Of a DNA stretch of 64,000 bases, positions 1 through 14,210 are shown in pieces. Origin of the DNA: Lingula anatina (taxonomy: Eukaryota; Brachiopoda; Lingulata; Lingulida; Lingulidae); contig NW_019773825.1 in NCBI RefSeq assembly GCF_001039355.2, forward strand, positions 274,100 to 338,099. The letters are read 5' to 3'. The first letter of the stretch is position 1; every line of letters begins with the position of its first letter. Below the pieces are notes generated by a model. The model did no database searches. It was not told where the DNA came from and saw only the letters and a program-made list of their open reading frames with translations. Both the position numbers and the translations under genes were made by a program.

Positions 1-925
1 TGGTACAGGGAAGCAGTGTCACATCGTAAATCTTGCCGGAGAAAATGAAATAAAAGCTAAGCACAGGTTTTTGGCTTCATAAAGATTTTTAACTTTGAAA
101 AATATTACATTATAGATCATAATGTAATTGGCACAAATAAGAAATATCATTATCGAGTTTTCGGCATAGATAAAACTTGACTGACGAGAACAAGAAATAC
201 AATTATTGAGTTTTTTCCCGTCTGCAGTGAATAAAAGAAGATAAAAAAAGCATTCAACACTTTTTGATTCATCAAACACTAGACCTACATCACAAAGAAT
301 AAGGTCTTAAAGCTGACGAACAAGCGATGATATATTACACTCATGTTGCATGTTTTGGTTTTGAACAATAAATAACAAATAATGAAAATGTCGCCCGTCT
401 GTATCAAGCCGTTCCCATATGACCTCAACATGATTACAGGGAGGCAGCCACCTGCCTGACCCACGCCTACATAAACCCCCTGTTCAATTTCCCTTCCAGA
501 ATTGTTTATTTTCTCCTGATTTTTTAGCAAAATCCCCAAGAGTTTTGAGGTTTCTTACAAATTTCCGTTCCCATCCTCTGTGGCAGGCAGACGACAAGCT
601 GGCAATTACTGTAACATCCCCAGTTTCTTTCTGGTTTGCATACAAACGACAGCGTCAGGAGTTAGCACGGCTCCTTTTCTTTGACTGTAGCCACCGGGCA
701 GGGCTGTTAATCATATTTTATTACACATAATAAAGACATTCGTTGTTTATCACGTTAACAGCAACAGAAAAACACCTGGATACATGTAGGTAGGTACATG
801 TAGGCAGTAAAGAGTGGAAACCTCAATTTGTAGGGGTGGTATATGATGTCGTTGTCAGTCTTCCTACTGACCAGTGTGCTGGTAATATATTTGGACCGTA
901 AAGCTTTAACAGAGTGACATTTTTC
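1..925. other. No gene seen
   Basis: Short open frames on both strands have no recognisable domain, splice framing or composition. Nothing further supported. Confidence 0.6.
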
Positions 926-927
926 AA

Positions 928-970
<43 letters not shown>

Positions 971-972
971 AT
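926..972. repeat. (AAAT)n microsatellite
   Basis: About 11 AAAT units, uninterrupted. Confidence 0.95.
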
Positions 973-1474
973 ATGTCGCTTAGCAATTACACTCTGCCTT
1001 TACCTGTATTTGTCTCTGTCCACTTAAATATTACCAAAATTGTTACATTTGGGTGTTATGTTACGATGACCTCTTGAAGTATAGGGTACTAGTATAAACA
1101 GTATGCAAACCCATCAAACTATAGATGAAAAATCATGTCACAAAATAACCCACACCTCCAAACAGAAAGAAATTTTAACAACCCGAATGTCACATACAGA
1201 AAACACAACACGCCAGAGGGAATCTGTGAAAAATGTCGGCGAGATCAATCGTTTCATGAGCGCATATTCTCAACATAGTGCTATCTATGGGCGCGTGTTG
1301 ACCTTCGCGTGCGCATGTGTGTTCTAAGACAAAAGTGAGGCATAACCATTCAAGGAGAACAAGTGGTGAACGCTTCCGTTATGTATGATGATTAACACCT
1401 CATATCATAATCCATATCCATTAATTAGTGGAATATAAAGCCAGAATCAATACATTTATTCTACTGGTGACAAT

Positions 1475-1477
<3 letters not shown>

Positions 1478-1513
<36 letters not shown>
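1478..1513. repeat. (GA)n microsatellite
   Basis: About 18 perfect GA units. Confidence 0.95.
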
Positions 1514-1515
<2 letters not shown>

Positions 1516-1603
1516 AAATATGTTAAGCTATTTAGTCCAAAGTGTTCCCTATTTTTCAACGTCTTTTCCGAAAAAAAAATCACTGGTCAGCCAAGAAAAG
1601 TGA

Positions 1604-1879
1604 ACCCGGTCCATCGATCGAAAACCTGCCTTGTTTGATCAAAGATCACAGAAGCATAAAGAGGACATCTTCCGCACTCACACAATCCTCACCGAAGAAG
1701 AAAATCGCTCTGAATCAAATCCACCACGCGTCAATCTCCAATCATCCGCAGAACGTTTGTTCAGCACTCGAAGCTTTTCAAAAGGTCCATACATCGGCGT
1801 AATGACTGCAGTTGAAAAGCAATTCGGACAAAAAGTGATACGTCAATTGAGATATTACTGTCCGACTATTACATCTAAG
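1604..1879 (+). CDS. Possible exon of an unknown gene
   Basis: A frame is open from a stop at 1601-1603 to a near-consensus donor, AAG|GTAAGTATT, at 1879. It includes SAERLFSTRSFSKGPYIGV and, from an ATG at 1802, MTAVEKQFGQKVIRQLRYYC then PTITSK. A second frame is also open over 1542-1802, so open length alone means little. No family is recognised, and neither a convincing acceptor nor a next exon was found. Confidence 0.2.
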
Positions 1880-4800
1880 GTAAGTATTAACAAGGACTTG
1901 GGGGTCAAGCGGCTGATTGTTCAGCAATGGCATTACCTACGCACAAAATTAAACTGTGTGTTTTTGTTTGAGCTTCTCCATCAATATCTCGTCGACTGTC
2001 TGACTGTGAAAAGACAAATAGTTGTTTGATGGTGGTTGCAGAAAGGTTCAGTGAGGACAAACATTTCCGTAAGCTAACAGGCTACGTATATGATTGAGGA
2101 TTGGTAGGGTGGGGTGAGCGCCATATTGCTGAAATCTCCGCTTTTCAATTTCTATGCGACAACTTCAGTTCATACTAATGACGAGAAAAATAAACGTAAC
2201 TTACGAAAGTGAGACATATGCATTTTGTGTAAAACGTCGAAATATTCCAAAATCAGAGCTTATAAAAGCATAGTCAAGAAAATTTAATACCTATCAAAAT
2301 ATGCATAATAATTCAAAGTCGAACTAACTTGCACCTTCAATTAATGTGTGTCAGACAACAAAAATCTGTTGAAAGGCACACCCAAAATATACATCGTACT
2401 ATAACTAACCTGTGAACATATCCCACATGATTCCCCTCTTCAGTACAAATCTCAATTTTCGCTGACGCCCGCCGCTAGGCACCGACCTCGAAGCGCACCA
2501 TAGCACACTACACGCCTTTCCAAGAGAGGATTCGGCAAACATGCACCAAAACGATTCTACTGGCCGTCTGTGTACATTCAAACATGCATACACACAAAAA
2601 TGTTCTATTTTTCAATCATATCAGTTCGGGCTGAGATAATTTATATGTACCTGTGGGGATTCGCCTGAACCCAACACCGCCCTATCAAATGTGCTGTGTA
2701 TGGGTCGGTTTGGCTATAAGCTATGAGCGGGTTGCGATAGGAGGCGGATAGGACTCCCCGGGCGCGGGCCTATTGTTATCAGTCTCCAGGCTGGACATCA
2801 AACATCAACGGGGCTCTCCCCCAACAGGGACTCTCCAACCGATATCGCAACGCAGTCCGGCTCAGCCACGTGAATTATTGATAGACTCCGATGACACGGT
2901 CGTAAACGTGTTATTGTTGACACTATAATTTTATCTTAATCGATTTAACTTTGGCATTTTACGCGGCGTTTCGCGAAACAATTAAAAGAGGGTTTACAAA
3001 GCTGTGAAGATACGAGACGCGAGAGGCCAGGCGTGTAAATGGTCTAATAGGAAGAGATGGGGCGGAAAATCAGGGGATTGCACGTAAAATGAATGGAGCA
3101 TAATTGATAGGCAACTTCCCTGAGTTCAATCAGCGCCGCATTGTTTTAAGCCATTTTATTTATGACTGCGGCAATAGTCGTCTAACCGTGGTATCTGAAT
3201 AATGCAGAACTGGTGGACCGCTACAAGGGAAGTGTTCTGTTGCTTGGTGTACTATTATGATTGAAGGAAAACAAAACACGGCCAATTGATCCCCCTTATG
3301 TAGATGGGGAACCCAGCGGTGTGCATGTCGGACGAATATCAACCTGTTCATACCAAGCAATTAACTAAGTAGCTGAGTTCGAACCGACCAACAAATAAAC
3401 AAGATAATCAATAAATTTCCTTGTCAGTTGAAACCTTCGAAGTGTGCGCTTCAATCATCCGTGTACTTTTTTTTTTTTTTTTTTTTTTTGATGCAAATAA
3501 AACACTGAACAGCAAGTTAAATCTATAATACGGGTCACTTTGAAGACTGGAGGGACATGACACCAAAAAAGGGTGGGTGGGGCGATAGGGTTTCCATCAT
3601 TTATACGCCTATTAATTCACTTAAAAGGCAACTGCGTAAACTCAATATACCGCATATAAATAAAAAGCATTTCTATATAAGTGGATGAACTCTTAGTAAC
3701 TTCTATGACCGATCTGCAACCACAAAAGATGGTTTATCACTAAAATTGCAGCAACAATCAAAGATTAAGACAGAAAAGACATTGGCAAAACATTACCTTC
3801 ACATATTTCTTCATCATTACTATCACGCTAAAAATCTCCACGCCACTCAGTGAGAGGCTACATGTATTGGAAAAAATTCAAAATACCCGTAAATTTTGAT
3901 CAATTACAGAAGCCCAATTAATTCGCAACTAAGACTGTATTATGATCAAGTTTTCATTTCTGTTAATTAAGTCTAGAATAAGGAACTGAAAGGTACTATC
4001 TCAGTCATAGTTCGAAGACAAATACGACTTTCTGATCTTGCACTGTTGCAGAAAACTTACCACGACAGCTGACAACCGCTTTGCCGACTTCTTTAGAAAT
4101 TCTTCATACATTTCAGCAAGAAATTAAACTCACCTTTATGAAATACTGCCATACAATCATGAATAATATGGTAATAAACGAGGAATATGCATAGAATTCC
4201 CACATAGTAAACCACACCCGCCAAACCACATCTCAAAACACATGTATTACGCTAACAATTTACATTTTAGGCGACATGTGAACCCTTGCTGAGAGACTTT
4301 GGGGAACATCTTGCAACAATAATACAAACAAGGTCTATCTATAAAGACACAAAAGACAACGAAGCGGCTCCCTTGACGCAACACACGAGACAAAATGTAT
4401 ATGAAGAAATCGCACCTCTTAGGATCGGCCAGGTGAGATGACATTTGACACTCGCCATGTTGGCGTTGACGTAATGCTGTTTATTTCCTACCTATTAACT
4501 CGTCAAAATTATACTACAAAAAGCACTTGAAAAGTCAATCACTGAGAGCTCCTACTCACATTTTTTTTCATTATAAATTTAGAAAAAAGAAACGAAACTG
4601 TTATGAATAAAATAGTTACCTAGCATGAATGGAAATTAAGAAACTAAATGGTGAATAGTGATGACTAGTTATGAAACTAGCTATGAATAATTATTCAAAA
4701 CTCCATCCGCATGGAATGGGCAGAATTTACAAAAACAATACGTATGATCGGAGGCTTTGATTTCACTGAGACACGTTCACAGCTTTTTTTAAACACGAAT

Positions 4801-6119
4801 GGTTTAAACAATTCAAAAGTTATGCCATTCGGAAGGGATTACACTACGAACTTTTTGTACGGATTACTGACACTACATCGTGAAGGATCGGACTTGTCTG
4901 TCAGGAACATTTCATTAGATGGACTGTCCAAAACTAAAATCCGAAGAATGTCCTACCTCAATTACCTCCACACTAGTTATATAAGACAAATGAAAAATGT
5001 AATATACCATAATGTATAGAGATCCTTCCCAAAATATCACCACTCCTAAAACGCTGATCGGTTTTGCAATGGCATTATTAAGCAATTGGTTTGTTTTATG
5101 AAATCAAATGAAAAAAGTCTTTCTCAACAAGTTAACGATAAGTATGTTGGCTCCCGAGCTGTACTTTCAACCTACAATGTAACTTGTACACGGTGTGCCT
5201 CAACACTCCATAATATAATGTTCAGATGAAAACACCTACTACTTGTAATACAGTTTTATACTGATGATGATATGCAATTAATCAAACAATATTAATTTTT
5301 ATCAAAATATTCGGCAATCTAAGTTAACCAACGTGGGTTGTGTAATGCCTTCCTTCTAAGGTCAAAAATTCGTTTTCGAGAAAACCGCCAGAAACCAGAA
5401 TTATTCAGATGCAAGTGCATGTAAGACATACGAAGTTCTGAGTTCATTTAAAAATCTAAGAAAAAAAAACACGAAGTCTAAAAATATAGCAAAATATATT
5501 AGCAAAAAATAATAACAAAATATTAGCATTAAGATTGTGTTGAAACAATAATAACCAAACAACGTTTAACTTACCTTAAACAAAATGAAATAATACGACT
5601 TTGATTTTAAAAAGTGTGAATAAATCACACACAAACGTTAGCACAAACAAATAAACAAACTCGTGCATGCGCATAATCGGAATATTACCTTACCCCAACT
5701 CTGAATCTTCAACAAATGAGAAGAGAGAGGGTGCGTTTGCGCAGATTTTCCAACTTAAAACTTTCCTGTTCTGTTACTAGAAATTGCGTGTCACCAATTA
5801 ACATTTGTTGCGGTGTGCGTGTATATTTAGCTTAATTTTAGTCCAAACCGTGAAACCTGTTGACGTAGCAGATGTATGCAATTGAATAAATTCATGGGAA
5901 GGTAGGCAAGTCAAATAAAGGACTATTTAAAAGGGGCAATTAAAATATATAAAAAAGCATTTGATGAGTCTTTTATTAAAAAAAACACGAAAAATATCTA
6001 ATTAATAAAGGCATACACGGGGGATTGCTGCAGCAAACTGCAAGAGCTTTTTTCCCTCCAAAATTTAGGCATTATAATAAGCAGTTGTGTACATCCCAAC
6101 GCTTCACGCTTCATCATTA
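1880..6119. other. Non-coding, no gene seen
   Basis: It holds the poly-T at 3467 and a GC- and CpG-rich patch at about 2690-3130 that could be regulatory. The longest frame, 4711-5019 (+), gives 102 residues of no known family with AT-driven composition; I do not call it. Confidence 0.5.
3467..3489. repeat. Poly-T tract
   Basis: 23 T in a row; no adjacent retroposon structure seen. Confidence 0.9.
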
Positions 6120-6346
6120 CAATGGTAGATCGGGGGGGATGGGGGAGGGTGCACAGCAGACACTTTATTTTAGCTTCGGAAATACCCACTAACCCCCCTT
6201 CAATAAATTTTGTTCGAGAATGGGATAAAATCCAGGAAACTTCTTTATGTGCACCACATATTACAGCAAATGTCTTCCACTTCCACCTTTTCATATTTGC
6301 TGAACAAAGAGCGAACATTTTCACCCCCCCCCCCACCATTTCTTTA
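6120..6346. mobile_element. Possible short element bounded by AATGGT plus G-run inverted ends
   Basis: AATGGTAGATCGGGGGGG at the left and CCCCCCCCCCCACCATT at the right are inverse to each other at the outer six bases and the homopolymer. Flanks TTAC and TCTTTAC give a weak duplication. Reading frames here on both strands are products of composition. Confidence 0.3.
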
Positions 6347-9300
6347 CAAAGACCATGGCTTCCCTAATTATGAACGTATTTGCCAGACTATTCCATACGT
6401 TTCCTTCCCAGCGGTTATCGACTAAAACCAGACGAAGATGTCAGGTGTGCACCCTCTGTCGACGCCCTGCAAACAACACGTTGCCAACAAAGTTCACTCG
6501 TGGTCGCGGACCCTCGCCCTCCGTAACCCAGGGTCGCCTTCCATTCCGCGCACCTGTACACACATGCTGATCACAGCCTTCAACACAGGGTAACATGTGT
6601 CAGACTGCGTTTCGTCTCACATTGACGAATAGTCTTGGGAAAGGTAATTTCATGCCATATACATATATCGCGTAAAATATATTTTATCACGCCGCGTTAT
6701 AATTCTAATAACATGCAATGTTGAACTGAACAGAAAGGATCCGGTCGTGGAAGTTATATTAAGGACAATATAAAGACATTCAAATATGACTACTCTACCA
6801 ACGGTGTCGTCTAATATCTTATTATCAAAGTTGTCCACTATTTAGTGCATTTCGGTTAAATACCTTAAGTTAAACTTTCTTCATAGCGAGAGGAAAGCAG
6901 CTTACCAGCAAGCAGTCTGCAAGTATATGACAAAGATGGAGAACAAAGGTGTCACACAAATCCATCTACCTAGCCCTTTCAGCGGAAACCGAGACGCTAT
7001 ACACAATATCTCAAAATCCATCTCGACCGTCTTAACAGAATGTATCGTGTTAATTGGTCATACAAACAATACCTGGGCGACTTCAACAGCAAGTGATTGT
7101 TGGTAGAAGACGCGTCGTTGATGAAACACACATACTAATCCGACACGAAACACAAAAAAAAACTGTTTGAAAATTCTGAGTAACAGGAATCAGTTGAAAT
7201 ATGAACTTAAATGTGTTTTAGCCCTACGTCACGTCACTACGAAATATTTTTATATACACGAACATAGACAATACACGACTTTAATTTGCAAAAATTGCAA
7301 CCTGAGCGGTGTGGTGTATCACAACTGTCGTTGAAACAATGCCTTGCATGTACGTGATTAAACGGCAACTTTTCCTACACATTCCGTGATAACGTTAATA
7401 TGAAAAACAAAATGCATTAAAAAATATGGGAGGCGATGGGTTTTCGAGTTTCCAAAATTTCATTCACAAAAAAAAAGGAAAATCTAAACTTATGGAAAAT
7501 GAAACTTAATAGAAACTTTGTACAGAGGAGAAATTTAGGGCATAGGTCCATTTCGTAAAAAAAAAAGATTGCAGCTGCAAGTTTGGTGCACGATGTGCTA
7601 GTTGATACACACAGTAAATATTTTGTCTTGAAAGCAAAGCGATGAACCAAAAAAAGCCAGAAAACCACAAAAAAATGGTTATACACACAACCCTCCGCCC
7701 CCTCTGGTCGAAAAAGATAAACTCTAACACATTTCTTCCGTATCAAAATGTTTCTTCATATCTATTTTTTTTCTCACAGGTCATAGATGCTGTCAGTGCA
7801 AGTTTGCAGTGTTTCTAAGTTTACCTGTTTCTATTTGTGCTTCGTCCACGTTTACCCAGAAATATGTCACACTCGTTTATAACGCGTGAACTGATGGTTG
7901 AGTGGAACCAGATGTACACAGCCTCGGAGTACACGCGCTTCCAGTTGGTATCGACGTGAGCGCCACGGGTCGTAGTTTCTGGGAAACCTCGTTAACGGGA
8001 GATTTAAGTCAGTATCCCAAGATGAGATAGCTTTCCTCAAAGGAGAGGATCAGATTCACGACCCGTTTCACAACATGAAGCCCTTGTCTCCCGTGGTTTT
8101 ATATACGACGTTTTACCAAAGAATGGCGAACTTTGAGTGCCGCAGTTCGATTGCCCGACTCGGTTCGTTCAGCGCTGTTTTCAACGAAAACGTTGATTAA
8201 ATCCTCTCTTCATGCAAAATCAAATTTCTCCTTATCTAATGTCTTTTCTTTTTTTCATGTGTCTGAGATCTCAAGTTCCAAAAGTTCCTTGAATGATGAC
8301 AGAATTCAATCTTTCACTCTGAACCCGGCGACCTCTACGTGTCCATTCAATAGCAACTGGAAAATTCAACTTGACGTTAATTTTCAGCGCTCATATTCTG
8401 AATCCATTGTGAGATGAGGGAAATGGAACCTGACGGCTTTTTGATGGTTTATCTATTTTAGAGCGACCTTCCTGGCTCTATTGCTCTACCTTTGACGCCA
8501 TATTATGCATCTATTTCTGGCGGTGCGATCCAAAATAATTAGGACCACATCAATTCCTGTCAGCTTGGATTTCACCGCCAACTTGGCCGCTAAAATGTTT
8601 GTAAGTACGTCGAGATAGTATAAACAGCACTGGTTCTGTTAGCAAACGCAAAATCTTTTACCTTCGTGTCCTAATTTACAGGGATCTGATAACTTAAATG
8701 GTTTTATGTCCTTATTTCTCTTATGTTTTCTGGGCCTGATAATCATTGTTTTTCCCTTCACCGCATTACGTTTTCATTCCCAATGCAGCGTTTCTTGTGT
8801 ACGCCTAACAAAGCTAATCGTCTAATGAAGCCCACGTCTTCTTGTGCCTTTTCCTGTTGCAATTCGTGAAGCGAGGGTTGCAATGAATTTTGAGCACGTG
8901 CCGCGGCCCGACCCGGGTGACGTTATGACGGCGGTTCACTGACCTTGCTAGACACCGTCTGTGCTCTATTCATCCGCGTTTTATTGACCAAAAGCAAAGC
9001 CATAATATGCTGAGAAAATAGCCTCTAGTTCGACTGAGGTCAGGAGAAGAAAAAGAAGACGTATTTGAAGACACAAGATGTTCTGGAAGCCGTCTAATAC
9101 AATCGTGCTGCGTGATCTGACAGAATGTGACGACCGATCTACATAAAACCTTGCAGCGACGGCAAAATTACGATCTCGGATTATGAACATGCAACTTCAT
9201 CGCTTCTTTTGCAAGACGACCTTCCCTCACCGCCCTTTTTGGTTTTCTTACCTAGCTCGATCACGCCTTCTTCTTTTTTCCCTTTTTTTATCATTACATA

Positions 9301-12300
9301 CATTCGTTTGTTTATCGGTGTTTACAGCAGTGTTCAAGTAGGGGGAGAGTTTTAAGTAGTAAAGGGGTAGTTAAATTATTTTACCTGTGTATTAGTATTC
9401 GGGTTTATCTTCCCCCTTCAAACGCACCTTGGGTATCATGTTATAAAGCTCCCGTATATGGCAGTGCCAGGCAACAATCATTAAACACAGGCGATGAAAA
9501 ACAGCACCAGGCTAAAAAAATAGGCTGGCTTAATAACCTAAGACTGATCAAACAAGTAAAACCTCACTTCGTGCCTCTGCTCGCCTGCTTAGATATCAGG
9601 TATTCGGTGAAATTGTTGGATTTCTTCAGTATACGAAAAGGGATGTCAGAGACAGTGTTTTCAATGGAGAAAATGGCGAAGAGTGCTTCAAATAATACAA
9701 TTCTAAAGAAAAAGAAGTTGGGCTCTCTAAGTTGCAAAACCCGATTCAAATCAATGCAGTCTTTTGTGATAGGAAATGAAATTACAGAAAGCAATGTCCT
9801 TATTAGGCGGTCTTCTTGGAGAGGTTTTTTTCGTAAAAATTAGAAAAAGCTAACATATATAGCTGGGTAAAGGAAAATATTTTTGTAAGTTGTGCGGTTT
9901 AATTTTCAATGACGTTTTGTTACATGTATATTGCATTCACTAGAACAAGCCAAACAACAATGGCACACTTGACGTACGTTCAGGTCTTTGGCTGATCGTC
10001 ACTGGTTCTCTAATTTCACCATACGCTACATCGACGATGTTTTTTTTTTTTATCACACGCACACGCACATTAAAGGGATAACAACTCTTAGTAAAATATC
10101 TATATTTCACAATAAATACATTGTAAACAACACATACAAATATAGTATATTCTGTTTTACCACAAAAAAAGCAGTTATAGCAATTAATCTGAAATCTGTG
10201 CTTGCCATCCGAATACGTGACCTCCATAGATAGCAATACTCTGCAATAATCCCTTAAGAGATAAAAAAAAAAAACTTTTTAGAAAAAAACAGGGACTAAC
10301 TTTGAACGTAGAAATGGATTCACTGACCATTGGTAAGTAGGGGTAAATTGCCGTTTACCTCAGGAAAATTATTTTTTGGCCAAATGAACAGTTGTTATCC
10401 CTTCAAGTTGTCTAAATTATACATGTATCTTTCCATCCTTCTCGGAGTCGTCATTCACATCATATAGGCGGCTTATACAGTAAGGCCACGCACATGTGAT
10501 CGCACATTTTACCCAGCCTTCTCTTACTGAGAAATCTATTTCAAACAATTTACCACAAAGTTTAAGTGATTTGACGTCACCACCAAAACCATGTGCGGTC
10601 AGGTTTTTTTTTTTCATCTGACCTAATAATTTTTAAAAACTTTGACATTTACTTATAAATAGGCTTACCAGATTCGATTCGTCCTAAGGCATGCAAGAAC
10701 CAGGAAATTGCTTTGGGGGATGATATTAAATAAAAATAGGCCGACCAACGCGTCAACTTAGAACTTTTGAGTCCGACGCAAACATCTTCATCAACTGAGC
10801 TGATGGAACTGGACAAAATACACCCCGATATGACATGACAACCCACAAGAAACCACCCGTCAGAATTATCTGTCGTGTCTTAATTTCGGTGCAAAATGTG
10901 CTTGTCTTGCCACCAATATCTTTTCAAAGATCAGCTCAGCATTCCCCCTGAGTTGTTACCCGTGTTGAAGCAACAGTAGTAAACTGATCACAATGATAAG
11001 AATGTTAGACAGCTGTCGTGGCGCTGATACCCAGTTCCCAGGAATGATAACCGTATATTTTGTGAACATAATCTCCCTGTTGAACAATCTCAGTAGATAT
11101 GAGAGATAGAGATATCAGTGGTTTTCAAATATGAGTCACCTTGAGTTTCAGACTCAATCGGAAATTTTCCTTGGATTAACTATTATTGAAACTGCGTCGG
11201 AAAGCTTAGGCCGTGTTCAAGAAAACCAAAGACAAAGATCTGGAACTCGGAGTGGCTTGAGAGTCACGGAACGTACGTATGCCGTGGTATTGAAGCGGAG
11301 CAATAAACCGTGAAATACACGCGTAATATTAACATCAATCACGCCCAGTCTACTCATTTTCGTGTGTTCTGCTCGTATATTATTCTATCCTATTGTTTGA
11401 CTATCAATTCCGTTTGTTTTCAGGTGTGCAGCTAATGTTTACAACACGGTAAATCATGGATCCATCCATTGTTTGTATTACGGCATTGGGTTACCAATTC
11501 TGACACCGAGCAGGGAGCAGGAATGCTTCAAAGGCTCTTTCACAATACTTTCAAAAGGCAAGGTGAATACTTTAGGTCGACCACTTAATACAAATGAATT
11601 TTGATATTTCGAGAAAGGAGAAATTTTGAAAAATTGCGTAAAACAGGCGGTTGGGTTTTGAAAAGAGTAATGGCCAGAGAATATGCTATGCTATATGTTT
11701 TCAGAGAATAAAGTCGTCAGGCCATGTCAAAGAAGTGTAGTCCCATGGACAGTTTCTTTCTTTCTTTTCATATTTCATGTTGGACATTTTAGATATCTGG
11801 TCCCATTGTTGCATGAATGAAGACCTGGCACTGGTCATGATCTGATGTCATTGTAGTATGTGAACAATCTTTTACTTGTGTCCGTCAGTTGGTTTTGGAG
11901 ACACCCCGCACATGCTCAGAATATCGATCTAACCTATCGTTTATGTATATAAGAAGATATCGATATTTAAAAGATATGTGTCTTAAACATGGCTAACACA
12001 CTGAAAATGTATCATACCAAAGGGAAAGATGTAGTGATAGTGAACAAAATTTTGTATGCCTCTGGCAATAAGGTTAAGATTTTGAAAATTGACAGCAACT
12101 TTTGCTTTCTCAATAAAGACAAATCGAAAGAAACGAATACTGATCTTGTGCAACATTAATCAAAATACTATAATGTTTTAAGACGAACCATTTGGCAACA
12201 TTTAATAGCATTCCACGGGGCACTTTTCAATAAACTCTATACTTTTCAGTACGGGTTTCTGAAAAGAAAGTGCGATGTTTTCGTATTGGGGTCTCTAATA

Positions 12301-14180
12301 TGATCAGTCTTGGTTTCTCGCAGTAAAATAAACTGACGCAGCGGTTAATCTGTTCGCAATACACTGGTGACGTAACAGGCGGGTATAACACGCGTCTGAC
12401 AGCATACCTCAATCGTCTGCTCGCTGGGGGTCAATTATGATACACCTCAGGTAAGCATATGCCTTCACTGCAAAATATCACGTCCGGTCATTTTCTGCGG
12501 TTATTAATTGTCTCTTTGAGGTCGCTAAAAATTTACCTTATGAAAGATTCTTGACCGTAGCTAGGCATTATGCGCACTCCAAGAGTTTATTTGGAGAACA
12601 ATTGATGAAAGATTCACAGTCCGTTGACATTTTATTCACCACAGTGTTTGGAAACAGACGAAAATACTTAACTGTTGTTTCGCCCGTAGCAAAACTAGAT
12701 ATTGATACTTCAAAGAAACTGGTCTACTTTTGTTTCACATTCTCGTTATCGCTGAAAACCACTATGAAATGGAAACTATCTTACCTGAAATTAGCAACAC
12801 CGTTGAAAAGGACAAAGTATCTATAGCTCGCAGTTTCTTCTTCTTTTTCTTCTTCTTCTGTTTCTATTTTTTCATCTTTTACAACTGCTAAGAGCAAGGT
12901 TTGGTTACGAATTGCTGCATTGCCTCAGAACTCCTTCAACCCTGCTTCTCCTCTATGGTGAATGAACATCAACAAACCGTGTTTTTTCTTATATTCTTTA
13001 CAGGCGTCAGGCCCTGCCCTGCGGAGAATCAGTCTTAGAAATGGGAGAAAAAAGTAAAGCCGATTGCCAATTTGTCGGCTTAGGATCTCTCGGAAACGAC
13101 ACTAGGAATCTTGTAGGTAATTTGTAGATTATCGCTGGTGAAGCCGTGTATCTACTTATGTGCTCGGGGATTAGCGAGGCCGCCGCCGCTGGTGTTCAGA
13201 TAGGTCTCGGAGGCACCTGGCCGAGCGAGTGACGGATGAAAGTACCTGAACGGTTTCGAGGGGTTGCTCTGACGAAATCCACGGGTCACCTCACAGGTCA
13301 ACGGTGTGGAGCGTTTCTTAAGATACGTTGAAATAGCGCCTGTAGTCTACGACACCATGGCCATATTAGAGATTATTGAACTGTAATATGGCCAGCTTTA
13401 TAACATGTAAATCGAGATCACACAGCTTGCTGCCGACTTTTATAAGACCCGGCATGCTGCCAATATTTTCACCCTTTTTTTTAAAGGCCCAGGTACAAGG
13501 TTGTGGCATAGGTTTACCATTACTTGTTCACTTCTAAGCTGCAGCCTTTAAAAAAAACAGTAGAATTTCGAATGGCATATGCAAATGTAAGCATTTACAA
13601 ATGCAATGATGGTCATTCCTCCATGTCCGGTCACTCTCAACACAATCCTGGGTATGGACACGCCTGACCAGATGACCGCTGACCACGGCCATTACCGCAC
13701 CAATATCACAGTGCTGTCTGCAAAGCTGACGTGTTTTGATAAAGTCAACGACCGTCATGGCAAACAAGTTCAAGGATAACAGTCGGTTCCCTGCCCATTT
13801 CCGACCAATGGTGGACAAAAGGGCGTGAAGAGGACATCATTAGACTAACAACCGAGGTGAAAAATGCTATCCGATCATTATCTCGCTCAGCAGCTGGTAA
13901 AGTCGTCTTCCTTGTGTACGTGCACGTGGCCAGCTTTTCAGCCGTCAACCGGCAAGCCGTTTTGCTTTAATCATTAGAATGCGTGCAGGCTATTTCTTTG
14001 TGGTCGAAACATCCGAGATAAGAGGAGAGAAATGTGTATTGCACAGCCCGCGTTGTTTCGTCAAGTTTTGGTAAAAGCCTGTCGATTCTTATTTTTGTTA
14101 TATGTATCAAGATACCTTTCGAACCTGAAGAACCTTGAATGTCTTAGCAGAAAACCCCTCAAGTTACTACTGAGCTAGCT
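6347..14180. other. Non-coding, no gene seen
   Basis: Mostly AT-rich sequence. CpG-rich patches lie at about 8.88-8.96 kb and 13.15-13.30 kb. A TTC-rich pyrimidine tract lies at about 12.83-12.87 kb. No repeat family or domain recognised. Confidence 0.5.
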
Positions 14181-14210
14181 AGAGAGAGAGAGAGAGAGGG
14201 AGAGGGAGAC
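14181..14210. repeat. (GA)n microsatellite, interrupted
   Basis: GA units with GGGAGAGGGAGA interruptions. Confidence 0.9.

Noticed and set aside
3365-3395. GGTTCGAACTC on the minus strand as a tRNA B-box
   Set aside because: No A-box, acceptor stem or anticodon arm at the right spacing.
4711-5019. 102-residue open frame (+)
   Set aside because: AT-driven composition, no domain, no splice or promoter context.
5998-6339. 113-residue open frame (-)
   Set aside because: Created by G/C runs of a possible short element; no family resemblance.
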